A DNA stretch of 64,000 bases from Ascaris suum (GCA_013433145.1 CM024168.1:5340184-5404183), one strand, 5' to 3'; counted from the stretch's first letter, positions 9,801-28,736 are shown. The notes: generated by a model from the sequence alone, not told the origin. Translations and numbers: made by a program.

Positions 9801-12031
9801 TTTAGCGTCAACTTGAAATGGCGCAAACATTTATCAATGTGGAAATGGGCCAAAATGCACGTGCGCAGTCAGTGTCCGGAGTGGCTCTAAATCTAACACA
9901 TGAGGAAATGCAATCGGCCAGGGAACGTTTCAACCAACTCGACAAGGATGGCAAAGGGTATATTACGGTCAATGACCTCAGGAAGCATTTCCGGGCAAGC
10001 ACTTTTCGTTGCGCTTAAAGCGCTTGACATTTTATTTTCTATAAACATGCGGCTGTACGTCAAGCATTTTCGGTTACTAGGAGGGAACGAGATTGCAGTC
10101 GAGTAGAAGAATCTGATCCCGTGACATTCCTGTCTTTGGGACCTCATTGACCACCAATGTGAAGCTGCAATTGATTACTGCAGTAGGGATTGCTAACAGG
10201 GCTGATTGGCCACCTTTGATGTCAGAAGCGAATTCATCTCGAGTTTTTTTTTACTTGGGCTTCCTCTCTTAGTAGTCTGATCAAAGGTCTGGCTATTTGT
10301 GTGTTAGCGCTTCTTCATTCTTATAATGTTGGAAACCATGTGATTGAACTGATACCAATAATTTGAAATAGTTTTTATAGCTTTTGTCGTTTTCGAGTAC
10401 TGGCTGCCATATATTTTGGCGAGAAATTGGTTTCCTGCAAACATTTCGCGATAGGAGGGAAGGAACTACTTGCATGCGATCCGAGATGGCTTTGTGTTTG
10501 TGAACCCGATGCTATGCCGACTGAGCCATTATCAGCTCATCGTTATAAAATTTTACGCTGTCATTGATTAACTTTGTGGATATATTCATCTAGTTATTCC
10601 ATCGGTTAAGAGTTTAATTTACATTTTATGCAATATATCTAAGTATTAAAAAGAAGTCATCGTTAAGCGAGTGCAACATTGAGGTTTTATTATTGTAGAC
10701 TCATGGAGAGAAAATCGACGAACGTCTTTTGCACGAGTTGTTGAACGAAGTGGATCTGAATAAGAACGGTGAAATTGAATTGACTGAATTCTACCAGGTT
10801 AGTCTGTTGTTTCGAAATCGAATTCGATTTTGAGATTAGGAACTAAGTGAAGCGTTGTGATTATTTGTTTTAATGTGGGAGGCTTCAATCTATCTAGAAC
10901 TGAGGTTTGTTTGTGGGTACATTAGCGCGTTCAGAGGACAGTTTGTATGAGGCGCTGATGCGATTAGCTGGAGGAACAACGCGGGAGGAGAAGTGAACGA
11001 TTTAAAACGTTTCATAATCGCAGCGGCCACCTTGGACATCTTTCTGGTGAACAAGCAGTCGTGCTCACCGACACTCGAAATGGAGCACAATTCCATTAAA
11101 AGTGCCAATTTTTTTGTAGAAGGGATTATCGTCACATATCATGTTATGATGGAAAGCGACTGCGGTGAGGTTCCCGCAAGTAGGGGAATTTTATTGGAGC
11201 CGGTAGAAGTATAGTCAAGCGAGGATAGGCGAAGCAGGTTAAGCACACATTTAGCCGCTGCATTCACTGTTGTAATCGCTTGCTGTATAGTCACGTTTCG
11301 CCGTATTCATTCGTCATTGTACTGTGGTCTGCTAATGCATTGAGAGCGCATGCGTAAAGGTGACGAAGACTTGTAGACTAAGCTCGATAGGGAGGAGGGT
11401 TTTAGGATGACCTATAGGGAATAAGCACAGGTTGGAAGACAGCAGTAAATGAGACAGGACGCCACTAGTTGTCTCAGTAAGGGTAGGGATACATTGAAGA
11501 TGACATGTGTGAGGTGGTATGCGAGGAGGAAGTTATAAGATGCACACTTTAAGGCACAGATTTCTGAGAGAGTTGATTTAGGGATAACCTTTATTTTTGT
11601 TCATTAGTTGTTTGTTTTAATTGATTTTGTCGGCTAACAAATCCGTGCCTGCTCTGTTTAATATCCCGGAAATTTTTTTCAATTTGTTGGAGTAATCGCG
11701 TTTCAATTTGCACGATAATCGTTATTGGTCTACTACTGGAAGAAGAGTTCTGCCACGGCTAGTGAGAGAATTGAAGGAAAGAGGACCGATGACATGAGGT
11801 CATCAACAGCCGATACTGTTCCAATGCCTCAGCTTTGTGTGTTAGATACGAAAGGGGTCGAGATCGATATATTTGTGCTCGAAGTTCGAGTTGGATTCAG
11901 TTGCGTTTTTATTTCAGCTTTATAGCGGTCTGAAGGGCGGTCAAATCGCACAAAATCGATTGGCACGTTACCTGGAAGAGTTTCAGAAAAAAGCAGCAGT
12001 GTCAGTTACTCGCTCTGGAGGAGGCGTTTAA
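402..12031 (+). CDS. GPD2: FAD-dependent mitochondrial glycerol-3-phosphate dehydrogenase, 3' twelve exons (5'-partial)
   Basis: This enzyme of the mitochondrial inner membrane oxidises sn-glycerol 3-phosphate to dihydroxyacetone phosphate and passes the electrons through FAD to ubiquinone. It forms the mitochondrial half of the glycerol phosphate shuttle. Twelve exons join in frame: 402-624, 1829-1992, 2454-2596, 3210-3361, 4317-4510, 5520-5654, 6969-7147, 7907-8038, 8849-9007, 9806-9994, 10699-10797, 11918-12031. They give 627 residues; relatives have about 720-730. Visible features are the conserved SSGTSSRSTKLIHGGVRYL region (residues about 13-31), the family signature GGKWTTYRHMA (338-348), the SGLRPLV segment (304-310) whose Arg lines the active site in relatives, the C-terminal GPDH domain (about 360-490) and two EF-hand loops (540-551, 576-587). 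EF-hands imply activation by calcium from the intermembrane side, as in animal homologues. Introns are 461-1314 bases. The assignment is secure; the N-terminus is outside the window. Confidence 0.96.
1829..1992 (+). CDS. GPD2: GPD2-like exon B
   Basis: Encodes Lys75 to the first base of Gly130, beginning LWQVPYYWLGIKAYDFVSG and ending GALIYYD. The acceptor is ttttgcag. The downstream junction is a GC donor: the exon ends G and the intron begins GCAAGT at 1993. The frame then joins to GA CAA CAC AAC, giving GQHND exactly as in relatives. The following intron is the shortest in the gene (461 bases). Confidence 0.95.
2454..2596 (+). CDS. GPD2: GPD2-like exon C
   Basis: Encodes the rest of Gly130 to Met177 (QHNDARMNLSIVLTAIRQGA to GAHVKDM). 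The conserved HNDARMNL motif lies at the start. The acceptor is ccattcag and the donor ATG|GTTTGT, phase 0. The next intron is 613 bases. Confidence 0.95.
3210..3361 (+). CDS. GPD2: GPD2-like exon D
   Basis: Encodes residues 178-227 plus two bases of Ser228. It includes IKAKAVVNATGPFTDSLR, the conserved strand and ATGP turn contacting FAD in the DAO fold, and CQPSAGVHIVLPGYY. The acceptor is attttgcag and the donor AG|GTGTGT. The next intron is 955 bases. Confidence 0.95.
4317..4510 (+). CDS. GPD2: GPD2-like exon E
   Basis: Completes Ser228 and encodes residues 229-292 plus one base of Val293: PSNTGLLDPSTSDGRVIFFL, then PWERMTVAGTTDAP, a strongly conserved block in this family, and IEFILQEIRTYLSDDVT. 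The acceptor is actttaag (AAG, not CAG) and the donor G|GTGATT. The next intron is 1009 bases. Confidence 0.95.
5520..5654 (+). CDS. GPD2: GPD2-like exon F
   Basis: Completes Val293 and encodes residues 294-337 plus one base of Gly338. RRGDVLSAWSGLRPLVRDP carries the SGLRPL segment whose Arg binds substrate phosphate in bacterial GlpD (known for the family, inferred here). SLARNHIIEISKSNLITIA leads into the second family signature. The acceptor is gtttatag; the donor is weak (G|GTTCGT). The next intron is the longest (1314 bases) and contains a 65-base (TA)n tract. Confidence 0.95.
6774..6838. repeat. (TA)n microsatellite, 65 bp, in the intron between exons F and G
   Basis: Uninterrupted alternating T and A. 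It is the shortest of eight such tracts in the window. Confidence 0.99.
6969..7147 (+). CDS. GPD2: GPD2-like exon G
   Basis: Completes Gly338 and encodes residues 339-397. GKWTTYRHMAEETVDAAIKA holds the FAD-dependent G3PDH signature pattern G-G-K-x2-[GSTE]-Y-R-x2-A, spanning the exon F/G junction. The C-terminal domain follows (GLLLEGAHNWDPLLYIHLVQ). The acceptor is gtgctgaag (non-CAG) and the donor GAT|GTAAGC. The next intron (759 bases) carries a 26-base duplication. Confidence 0.95.
7240..7294. repeat. Two tandem copies of a 26-base unit (period 29) in an intron
   Basis: Copies at 7240-7265 and 7269-7294 are identical (starting tattaatgcttcg), separated by three bases. This is a recent local duplication in the intron after exon G. 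Confidence 0.95.
7907..8038 (+). CDS. GPD2: GPD2-like exon H
   Basis: Encodes residues 398-441 in phase 0: HLATTYGDRAFVVARM, then GKRWPIVGHRL and EFPYIEAE, all typical of the C-terminal domain. The acceptor is aatttcag and the donor GAG|GTGAGT, the best consensus donor in the gene. The next intron is 810 bases. Confidence 0.95.
8080..8150. repeat. Three short copies of atttaatttacaa in an intron
   Basis: The 13-base word occurs three times within about 60 bases after exon H, twice preceded by tg. It looks like replication slippage. Confidence 0.85.
8849..9007 (+). CDS. GPD2: GPD2-like exon I
   Basis: Encodes residues 442-494 in phase 0: VRYAVKEYACTAVDVIGRR, then LRLAFLNTYAAHEVLETVID and ELNWSSAECK. 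The EYACTA..D.I.RR.RLAFL block is the most conserved part of the C-terminal domain. The acceptor is attttcag and the donor AAG|GTGATT. The next intron (798 bases) contains a perfect 15-base hairpin. Confidence 0.95.
9495..9550. repeat. Nested palindrome/hairpin in an intron
   Basis: A perfect 15-base inverted repeat (9507-9521 with 9524-9538) is separated by only two bases. It is flanked by a second 7-base inverted repeat (CTCTCGG at 9495-9501, CCGAGAG at 9544-9550), giving a 56-base structure with one internal loop. It lies in the intron between exons I and J. Confidence 0.95.
9806..9994 (+). CDS. GPD2: GPD2-like exon J (first EF-hand)
   Basis: Encodes residues 495-557: a linker helix (RQLEMAQTFINVEMGQ), then LTHEEMQSARERFNQL leading to the EF-hand loop DKDGKGYITVND (540-551). 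Lys at loop position 5 and Asp instead of Glu at position 12 make this loop a probable weak binder, as in relatives. The acceptor is tattttag. The donor is GC type: CGG|GCAAGC at 9995. Joining at CGG gives HFR-THGEKID with no gap against relatives. Confidence 0.95.
10472..10528 (-). repeat. tRNA-like (SINE-type) relic
   Basis: Read on the minus strand, 10528-10517 is TGGCTCAGTCGG, a perfect RNA polymerase III A box. About 34 bases further on, 10482-10472 matches the B box at about 7 of 11 positions. Acceptor and anticodon stems cannot be folded, so this is not an intact tRNA. It lies in the intron between exons J and K. Confidence 0.4.
10699..10797 (+). CDS. GPD2: GPD2-like exon K (second EF-hand)
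   Basis: Encodes residues 558-590, THGEKIDERLLHELLNEV, then the canonical calcium loop DLNKNGEIELTE (576-587) with D, N, N, G, I and E at positions 1, 3, 5, 6, 8 and 12. The acceptor is ttattgtag and the donor CAG|GTTAGT. The next intron is 1120 bases. Confidence 0.95.
11918..12031 (+). CDS. GPD2: GPD2-like terminal exon L with stop
   Basis: Encodes residues 591-627, LYSGLKGGQIAQNRLARYLE onward to a Ser-Gly-Gly-Gly-Val end, then TAA. The short Gly-rich tail matches the position of the C-terminal end in relatives. The acceptor is tatttcag. I see no AATAAA within about 200 bases after the stop, so the cleavage site cannot be placed. Confidence 0.95.
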   Translation, partial: LYSGLKGGQIAQNRLARYLEEFQKKAAVSVTRSGGGV

Positions 12032-20435
<8,404 letters not shown>

Positions 20436-20600
20436 GGGAGGGGAGAGGGACGGTTCCCAAATCGAGAGGAGGGTGGATTCTCTTTAAAGTGAGTGGAGGA
20501 GGGAAGTGTATGGATGGTCCCCAAATTGAGAAGGAATCGATAGCCTGCAAAATTGGGAGGGGAATGAATGATCCTCAGATTGAAAGGGGTGTAGATGTGA
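20436..20600. repeat. Diverged tandem repeat, about three 45-50 bp units
   Basis: Three successive copies share a purine-rich start (GGGAGGGGA or GGAGGAGGGA) and a core like GGTTCCCAAATCGAGAGG, GGTCCCCAAATTGAGAAGG and GATCCTCAGATTGAAAGG. Divergence between copies is considerable. The C-to-T/A-to-G-like changes make a spurious long minus-strand ORF here. Confidence 0.7.
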
Positions 20601-22366
20601 AAGGTAGACCAATCGGCTAGATCAAGCGGGAATAGTGCGCCGCGCAAGATAAGTCAGAGAAGGTCAACAGCATGCGGACAGATCAAGTGACTGCCCATCA
20701 TGAGACTAGCCTGAGGCGGGATCGGGAAGGCGTAAAAGGGGTTGATTTGCTCATGTATTCGTTCCAGCTGACGAAGTGTTCGTATGGTGGAGTGGGCATA
20801 CGTGTGGCGCGTGAGGAGGTCGGCGGCAGCGTGAAGTTCGCAGGATGCGACTAGGGAATCGTGCCGACGACCGATGCATCCTTATGAACGAGTCCCTACT
20901 TGTTCGTCACCTTTTTGTATAAGTGTGATAAATTGTTCGACCTTATACTTGTGTCGTCTCGCACAGTTTACTCGACCGCATTTCGACAAACCTGCAGATC
21001 CTCAAAGAGACCTGGTCGACTGGGCGAGCCAAGGACAGCTGATCCTTACAAATGGCCATCAAGCTGAGAAGGCGACGAGATAAAAAAGTACAAGAAAGAA
21101 GTAGAAGTGTTAGGTCTTGTTCTATAAATCATCCGAAAGCACGGAATTTTTGACACCTGCTCTAGTCAGACTAGCGAATACTTCTCATATTGCTAAACTG
21201 GGGTCATTTTTAGCGACTTCTAACGGTGAGCTTTCAATTTTGCACCGTTGAAGCGATCAGTGGCACGGCTGCAGAACTACGAAGTTTAGTAGGAAACTAT
21301 GTGATGTCAGATTTTAAAGAAAAGTTGCGTCAAATTGCATCAAGGTGGCAGCGTCAGATTGTCCGAATATAAATGTAAGAGAGAGGGGTCGCGCTAATTT
21401 GTGATGCGAATAGCCAATATTATGCAATTAAAGTCGTAAGAGAATTTGAGGGCAGAAAAATTTTAAAAAATACTAATATCGTGCAATTGAAACCAAAAGA
21501 AGGTTTGAGAGAACAAAAATTCAAGTTCTCCAATCCCTTTCTCAGCTTGTAATCTGCTACCCCATCTTCACCACCTTCCTCTCTATTCCCACTTCTCTTG
21601 TTATTGGAATCCTCCGCCAATCCGCTCACAGTTTGTAATATAGTCCTAACACGACATTGCGCTCCGTCTTAAGGTCTTTATCTAGTCGTGATGATACCGT
21701 TTTAACAGTGAAATGTACAGATGTGGGTCCCAATTAATTGGAACTATAGAGCAGAAATTCAGGGGGAATATGCAGTTTTAGATGTTGACTGTAGAAGTTG
21801 ACTGTTGACTGTCGCTAGAAATGTTCAGTTTTAACTGGCGAATTTTTGTGAACGTAGTGGTTAGGCATTAACTGTTCTTATAAGTATATTCTAAGTAGAT
21901 TCTCTAGTCCGTTCAACATCCAGGCAATGCACTCCTCAGATTATTCTTTATTTTGATGAACGCATCGCCAAATCTCTCGATATTTTAGCGAGCGTATCCC
22001 TGAGGTTGTTCGCCATTTTGATGAGCGTAACTCCCAAATTTGTGGTTGCTGGTGATGAGAGATGACTGAGTGCCTAAGCCGTCGGTCGGGGTTTTTGTGT
22101 TGACGAAAGCAGCTCGATAAGCAGCAGTGCACTGTGCGCAGCTGTGCATTCAGCACAATTCGGCTCCGAGCACATGCACATGCTCCTCGCACTGCGCGCA
22201 CAGTCATGCTTGCTACATCCATAAACCACAGAACTCTTTTTTCTTGCCGCAGCATTTCTTACATTTTTGCACTCGACTTCTCAACGATTTCCTCTGTCCG
22301 TCATTCCGCATGGGATCATTTGCCAATCCATTTGAAGGCGATTTAGGAAGTTTTGGAAGAACATAC

Positions 22367-22561
22367 ATTCCAGTAAGTTTCGAGAATCCTTTCTTCACAA
22401 CAGAGTGGTGGAAAGCAGTGCGTCGAGAAGATGTGCTTTTCGTTCAAGGAGAAGGCGGTCGGGGAGCGATTCGAGCGGGAGGAGAAGAGGGCGTTTGGGA
22501 CAGCGAGTCGCGGAAACGATCCGTTGAAGCGACGGTTTTTGGCCAAGCTGTCCCGCTCTAA
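22367..22561 (-). CDS. Candidate internal exon of an unrecognised gene
   Basis: On the minus strand the acceptor ttttccgctcag precedes exactly 65 codons, followed by the donor AAT|GTATGT, phase 0 at both ends. Only one frame is open through the whole segment, and that frame ends most codons in C or G, unlike the AT-rich surroundings. The residues (starting LERDSLAKNRRFNGSFPRL) resemble no family I know. The plus strand also has an open frame here, so the call is weak. Confidence 0.2.
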
Positions 22562-24251
22562 CTGAGCGGAAAAGTAGGGAGGAAAGGGAGAAACTCACCG
22601 AATAAGTTGGCAATAAACAAGTCGAAGAGGGGATGCAAGGAGAAGAAAAGATCGACAAGGAAGCCATTGAACGAATATTCCTGCTCTTCTATTGTCTCTG
22701 TAGGAGATTCGTCAGAAAACTGATCTCTGCACCGTATTATCAGAAATGACTCTTACTCTAGCAAATCGTGCCAAAAATATTCCTCTTCATGCAGATCTGA
22801 AATACTTCTATTCCATAGAAGTCATTGCTGGCGATGCTGGGACCAAGTAGAACGGGGTAACGGCCTACCAGAAAACAATGACCATCTAGAAAGTGGACCA
22901 CTGTGAGAAAAGATCCCTCGAAAATACCGTTTTCCGTGAACTTTTTTGCGTGTCACGGCGCTAGGCGAAAGTTACAACTTCATTGACATATCAAAAAAGA
23001 AGACTAGAGGAGGGGGAGGGAGAAAATAAAGAACTGGCAAATTCTTCCCTCCTTCGATCTGGATGAAAACTACGTTCCTGATATTTTATGTATTTTTTCG
23101 AAGATTTTTTTCCCAGATAAAATGCAGAAAAAAAAATGTCCTTCGGTGAGACTTTATGTTGCTGGCAAGGTTTTATTTGTGTCGATGAAGTTTTCATTGT
23201 TTTTCCTCAAAATAAAGTTTTTTTACTATTGGCTTCGCGAGCTGTCAGAATCAACGCGCATTACTTCCATTCCCTTTCCGCTTTCCCGATGTGGTATTCA
23301 GAAGTTTACCAACGTTAGGACACCGTTTCCAGTTACAAACTGCTTACATTTTCGGTGCCTTTTTATATTGCCCATTTTTTTGCAGCTGGGAAGTTATCTT
23401 GGCAAAAGTTTGCACTCCCTTCTCGAGTAAAATCAGTTAGATTGCAGCTTAAGTAAGCACCAGAATTTTCTTTTATTTCGATGCTGTTAGTGTTTGATTA
23501 GTACAGCATTTCTGAAAGGTGTTAGCTTCCCTTTAAAACAGTGTCTAGCTTTTCAAACAGTCAGAGGTTTGAACGTCATCTTCGTCGAAAATAATTACAA
23601 TTTATTCACTAGTCGATTGTGTCTGAAGATTCTAAAGATAACATTAATGAAATGGGTATTAATTCTTCACTAAGTACAGCAGTTGTAAGTCATTGTTGCT
23701 TACTACTCTTCTTTTTTTCTATTCATACTGAATGGGCGACTAGTAAAGTTAAACTGAACTGATTATTTATTCACATAATATATCGAAAGAAGTGATAGCT
23801 TGTAGATAACGACCGCACCAACGATTTTCTCTCCTATTACCTCCAGAATATTGTCCATATATGACTGTTTGCGAGTGAAGCATTGTATACGCCGTATCGC
23901 CTACATTCCTCGCACTTTTTGGCCTCCTCTATATTCACTTTCGATAAACAAATTTCGCAACGGTGCGTTAACTTGAGTTTCAGCTTTAAAAAAATTTTTG
24001 CTTTAAAAATTACTTATATGGTACAAACAATTCCGTTTATAGGAATACTGTTAACTGGACTGCGTTGGATTCCAGTTAAAGTGGTGCAGCAAAAAGATCG
24101 GACAAAAAAGTGGAGAAGCACGTGGCTGGAGCTCATGCGTGTATTTCTAGCCTGCAGTGAACTACACTTTGGTAAATACAATGAAGCTAGCTCGGTAGAA
24201 ACCGTCGCTCGTCTACGTCTGAGAAAGACTGGACCAACTCGAGACAGCTAA

Positions 24252-24859
24252 TCAAATGACTGGACAGGGTTTTGCGCGCGGATATGGCTTCGATTTGGCC
24301 AAGCGCATGACCAAAGGCTTGATTATCCATTTGAACAGGACCGACCAGGCTTTACAATGCTTCGTGGAGGTGCACCTTCGTCTTAATTGTTGAACGGTCA
24401 AGCTTTCCAAGTTATAGCCGAGTCGAAGCAGATGCCACGTTTTCCTTCTATCACAAAAAAAATCAATGAAAGAACACGGGGAGTCTTTGGAGAGAGGGAG
24501 AAGAAGGAAAAGGCTGTGACCTGGAAGCCTGATTTATGAGTATCTTACCCAACAGCACCAACAGCAATCAATAATGCAACGTTGCAACACGTAGACACTA
24601 TGGACATGGCAGCTCCTCCAAGAATAGGATGTTTAGAAGGGGAAGTAAGCACGCATCTGGCACCACGCCAAGCAAGGTTAAGTACCTTAAGAGATGTATC
24701 CAGTTCGCAGATCGGATGTCTGTACGTTGGTTGAATGCATCCCTTACAAGCAGGCAGCAGTGCAATGGTGTGGTTTTCCAGGCAGCAAGGGCAACCCTCG
24801 ACAGCCATTTCTGTGACGTTTTCCACACATTGCAGACCCCTTTTTATGGCGATCCCTCT
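24252..24859 (-). CDS. Candidate 3' exon pair of an unrecognised membrane-type protein
   Basis: The minus strand exon 24859-24549 follows acacacacag and ends at the donor GG|GTAAGA. After a 101-base intron with acceptor ttgtgatag, exon 24447-24252 continues in the matching phase to a TGA stop. The first exon encodes about 103 residues with ten Cys, two N-glycosylation sequons (NVT, NHT) and a hydrophobic stretch ending CCNVALLIAVGAVG that could span a membrane. The second is basic (RKTWHLLRLGYNLESL to KPCPVI). I recognise no family. Other frames are also open in part of this segment, so this may be chance. Confidence 0.25.
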
Positions 24860-25204
24860 CTGTGTGTGCGTGTGTGCGTGGAGCTCATCGCTCATGTGCA
24901 CTCTTGTTGAGCTTGTGCCAAAATTCTTATTTCTGAGTACTCAGAGTGTACTTCTGCTCACACCCATTCACTGACTACTCTTCCGGATGTGTACTCGTTT
25001 CACGCACCTCATTTCTCTGCGCATTTTCTTTTTTCCAGTTCTTTATAGTCTGCTAATGCATCTTTTTAGCATTCGCCTAAGCTATCCTCTATGTGTACCC
25101 TCGGCATTCTCATCCACCATCGAACATTTTGTGTTTTGTGTGTATGTATGTGCGTGTGTATATCGTGTATTGGCGCGTTAGAATCGTACTGCTTTCACTT
25201 CCGT

Positions 25205-25530
25205 TGGCAAGTACAGAGGGGGAGGCGTTCTGTGCTGATGGTGGTGATGGTGGTGAAGTTGCTGCTGCTGCTGCATCATCGTCGTTTACGAAAGCAGCTG
25301 TGCGCTGCACTCATAAGAGAGCGAACTCCTTCGGGCACCCCATGTTGTCCTCGAGCGTGACGCGCGGCGCTCTCTGCGATCACCGACCGCGTCGTCACAC
25401 AACGCCATCGTTGAGGGTTGCCGCTGCGCACGGCTCTTTCCGCCGGCAACCGCTGCCTATCCTCATCGCCTTCTCCTCATCGCCTTACCAGCTGCATCCG
25501 TTTGAACTCCATCCTTGTCTTTCGTTCTAA
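25205..25530. other. CpG-dense, GC-rich islet with open frames on both strands
   Basis: This segment is strikingly richer in G, C and CpG than its surroundings. On the plus strand one frame stays open to a stop at 25528-25530 (TEGEAFCADGG, an Ala run, then Arg/Ser/His-rich sequence). On the minus strand a frame with Ala, Pro and Ser runs is also open from a tgagtgcag acceptor-like site. It could be a first exon plus promoter of an unrecognised gene; the coding strand cannot be decided. Confidence 0.3.
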
Positions 25531-28500
25531 TTCCCAACCAAGTCATTCACTCCTTCTTTCGGATGCTCTATCCTTTCGTCTGCTCGGTGTGATCCTCATC
25601 TTGAACCACAACGACGATAAGTGAAGTGCAAACTGATGGAAGAACCAGAGTACAATCATTGTCACAGCATGGCGTACGTGCATTCAGAGGCATTGCACAT
25701 TTCTTTGCGCTCTCTTCGCATCATGCCACTCACATGTTCGTTCCTCTTCAGCATTTTCGTTTTACTCTCTTTCATCCTCGTCACGGCGACTCACATCGTC
25801 GCAGCTTCAGAATTTGCGACTTCGTGCACACATACGTACGTAGCTCGTTTGTAGTCGGTAAAACCTTTTACAATGCACGGTGTAGTTTTGTGCCTCGGGT
25901 GATTATGCTTTCGCTTCTCCACAGACGACTTATCTTTAAACTTTCCACTCCTTCCCCTCATCCCTCTCTCATCATTTCAGATATTAAGGGTTTTTATTAG
26001 TAACGTTTTTCTTAGCGTTCATCCCTTCTATAATCAAAACATGGCCTCTAAATTTAAAGAGATATGGGATGAGGTGAGAGGAACATTCATTCACTTTTAA
26101 AGCGTTATCATCATATCTTAACTGAATCCATCGTGCATAAAATCACCGCTGTGATTATGTAGAGAGTTTCATTTGGGAGCAACAATGTGCCTAAGAACCA
26201 ACAGGGTGCAATTCGAGCACCGAAGAATTGCGTCGCCTTAATCACCATTATACCACATGTTCAGGCTATACAAGCAAATAAACCGTTACTAGTAAACGAT
26301 CACATTATACTTTTCTATAATCATTGTGTTATTACTGGGAATCGCTTATGCATTTCCATCATACTGTTCTTTTTTTAACGGTGCGGAGAAATCGCTTTCC
26401 AATCCTTCTTGTTGCATTTCCGTCACTGAATTTTCTCCTTCATTTCCATCTTTAAATAATTTCATATATCACTTCAACTCAAATATTAAATAGTCGTTCA
26501 AGTATAAGAATGCATCAATTCAATTTTCACAATAAGTTTTCCATCTTATCACTATCATCGCTTTAAAAACGTTAACACTTTTCATCACCAAATAGATCGT
26601 TGCTGTTAACAGTCGACACCGAGTATTTCCTGTGCATTTTAAACATGAGAGATAGCTTCATCAGTTACGAGTATTTCAACAAAGCTTACAAGTTCTTCTC
26701 TAGGAGTAACCTTTCCGCACGCCATCTTCTGTAGTTGACGTCCTTTCAGTTGCATTCCTTTCTATAAGTGTACATACATATCAACACTTTAAACTTTCAT
26801 GCGCTTATCAGCAGCACTTTCACTTAAAATATGAAAAAAATGTTCGAAGTGAAGTGTTGGGTGTGGAGCAAATGAGCGAGTTGTTTCCGGCTTGTGTACG
26901 ATTGTGTAAAAATTCTTTGGAATGGAATGGGAAATTTTTCTGCCGAGAGGTCTAGATGGTGCGGCTTTATGCAGTTACAATTGGTGCACATCATCGGATA
27001 CGTTGGTCAACGGTTTCGATTGCTCATTGCTTTAAATGTCCATTTCCAGCATTCATTTTACTCCTTTCATATGCGAACTTCTTTCGATGCATTTCTGCAG
27101 TGATCCGATTTCTTTGAGAAGTTGTTGAAGTTGTTGTACGATTAGCTGCTCATCTTTTCGTCAACTTTACTGCAATTGCTTCTCTTCTAATAGGTGGAAA
27201 ATTGCTCGGGTTTTTTAAATAAATTCTTCGAATGCGGTGGAAACTTTATTCCATAAAACGCAGATCCAGCAGTTGCACATATGCCAACTAATCATGCCGC
27301 TTTGGTTTGTTTAATACCAAAAAAATTTTTTTTCGATCTTGTATTATTTCACTGAAGCTCATTTGCCAATATTTTTTATTTCTGTCTGTTAGTGACACAA
27401 TTCTCTCGCTTTTATTAGGGATGCAAATCACACATGGGAGTGCATTCCCCATGGAAATACACATATGGGAATTTTATCAAATTATGCACTTCATATCAAC
27501 CACAACAAATTTATCTCACTAATTTTGTGCAAAATGTGGTGCTTACTAGATTTGATTAGAGAAGAACATCGAATTCGCTGAAAGCGTCTAAATATTTGGG
27601 TGCAAGGCCTTAGAATTTCCAAAAATTTCAGCTTTCTTTGTTTAGCATCTCAATACACTTACTTCTCAATAAACAATAAGTACAGGACTTACATCTATTC
27701 AATTGAGCGGTGTTGGAGGAGAGGCTGAAGGGGTTTCACTATTTTTAGGACGCACCTATTTCGTCCCAGAGACTGCCATAGAGCAGTTTTAGAACTTCAT
27801 AAATTTCAAATTCTGGGCTAAATTTTTTCATATTTCGTCTCCGCCTTTCTGAATTTCATTAGCAGTATTTTAGCACAGCAATATTCTTAGTGTCTTTCGC
27901 TTTCATCCGCTTAGAAGAAGATTTTTAAATTTCATGGAGAAAATCATCACGGAGAAGATCTTTAAAAGGATTTGCGATATTTGGCAAAGATGGAGGAAGG
28001 GGTTAGGAGGGTGTGGGGAAGAGAAAATATCGAGAGCTTATTGTGATCTGTTGGTGTTTTCACGCGGAAGATTTCTGTTTTGTCCATGTAACGTTCTTAA
28101 AGTTGAAATTTTTGTTCGTGTTTCTCTTATTCCTCACACAACAGAATTAAAACTGATAAAACCCACTGGATCGCAAGTGTAACTAAATGCCGATCTTTGA
28201 AAACCATCGAAAAACTACTAATTCATAAGATCTAAAAACCAGCCCTCTCAAGAAATAGGCAGTGTTGTATTTTAATCTAGCGTCATTTCAGTAATTCTCA
28301 TGTAAAGTCTTTCTTAAACTATTGCCCTTATTTTTATTGAAGTACACTTACTGACGTTGGTGTTTCATATGCTCCCGCGCAACACGCATCATTGATCGTT
28401 TTTTAAGCGAAGCTTTCCAGGATTATGCTGAAAGCCGAAGAGCGAGTGCGTTGATGAATACTCTTCTATAGACATGCTGCATAATGATCATCGAAGAACT

Positions 28501-28658
28501 ATTCGTTTTTAGTTTTCCGACAAAACTCGACAACGATATTGGAAGGTGTGCTCAGATTAATCCTTGATGCGCTCCTTGAATATTTGCCTCAATATTATGC
28601 ATATTTTTTACTGTAAAGGAATTAGTGCAGAGCACGTTATGACAAACTAGTTTTATTT

Positions 28659-28736
28659 ATATATGTATATATGTATGTATATATGTATGTATGTACGTAT
28701 GTATGTATGTACGTATGTAAGTATGTATGTATGTAG
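28659..28736. repeat. (TATG)n/(TATA) simple repeat, about 78 bp
   Basis: Imperfect tetranucleotide array of TATG with TACG, TAAG and TATA variants. Confidence 0.95.
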
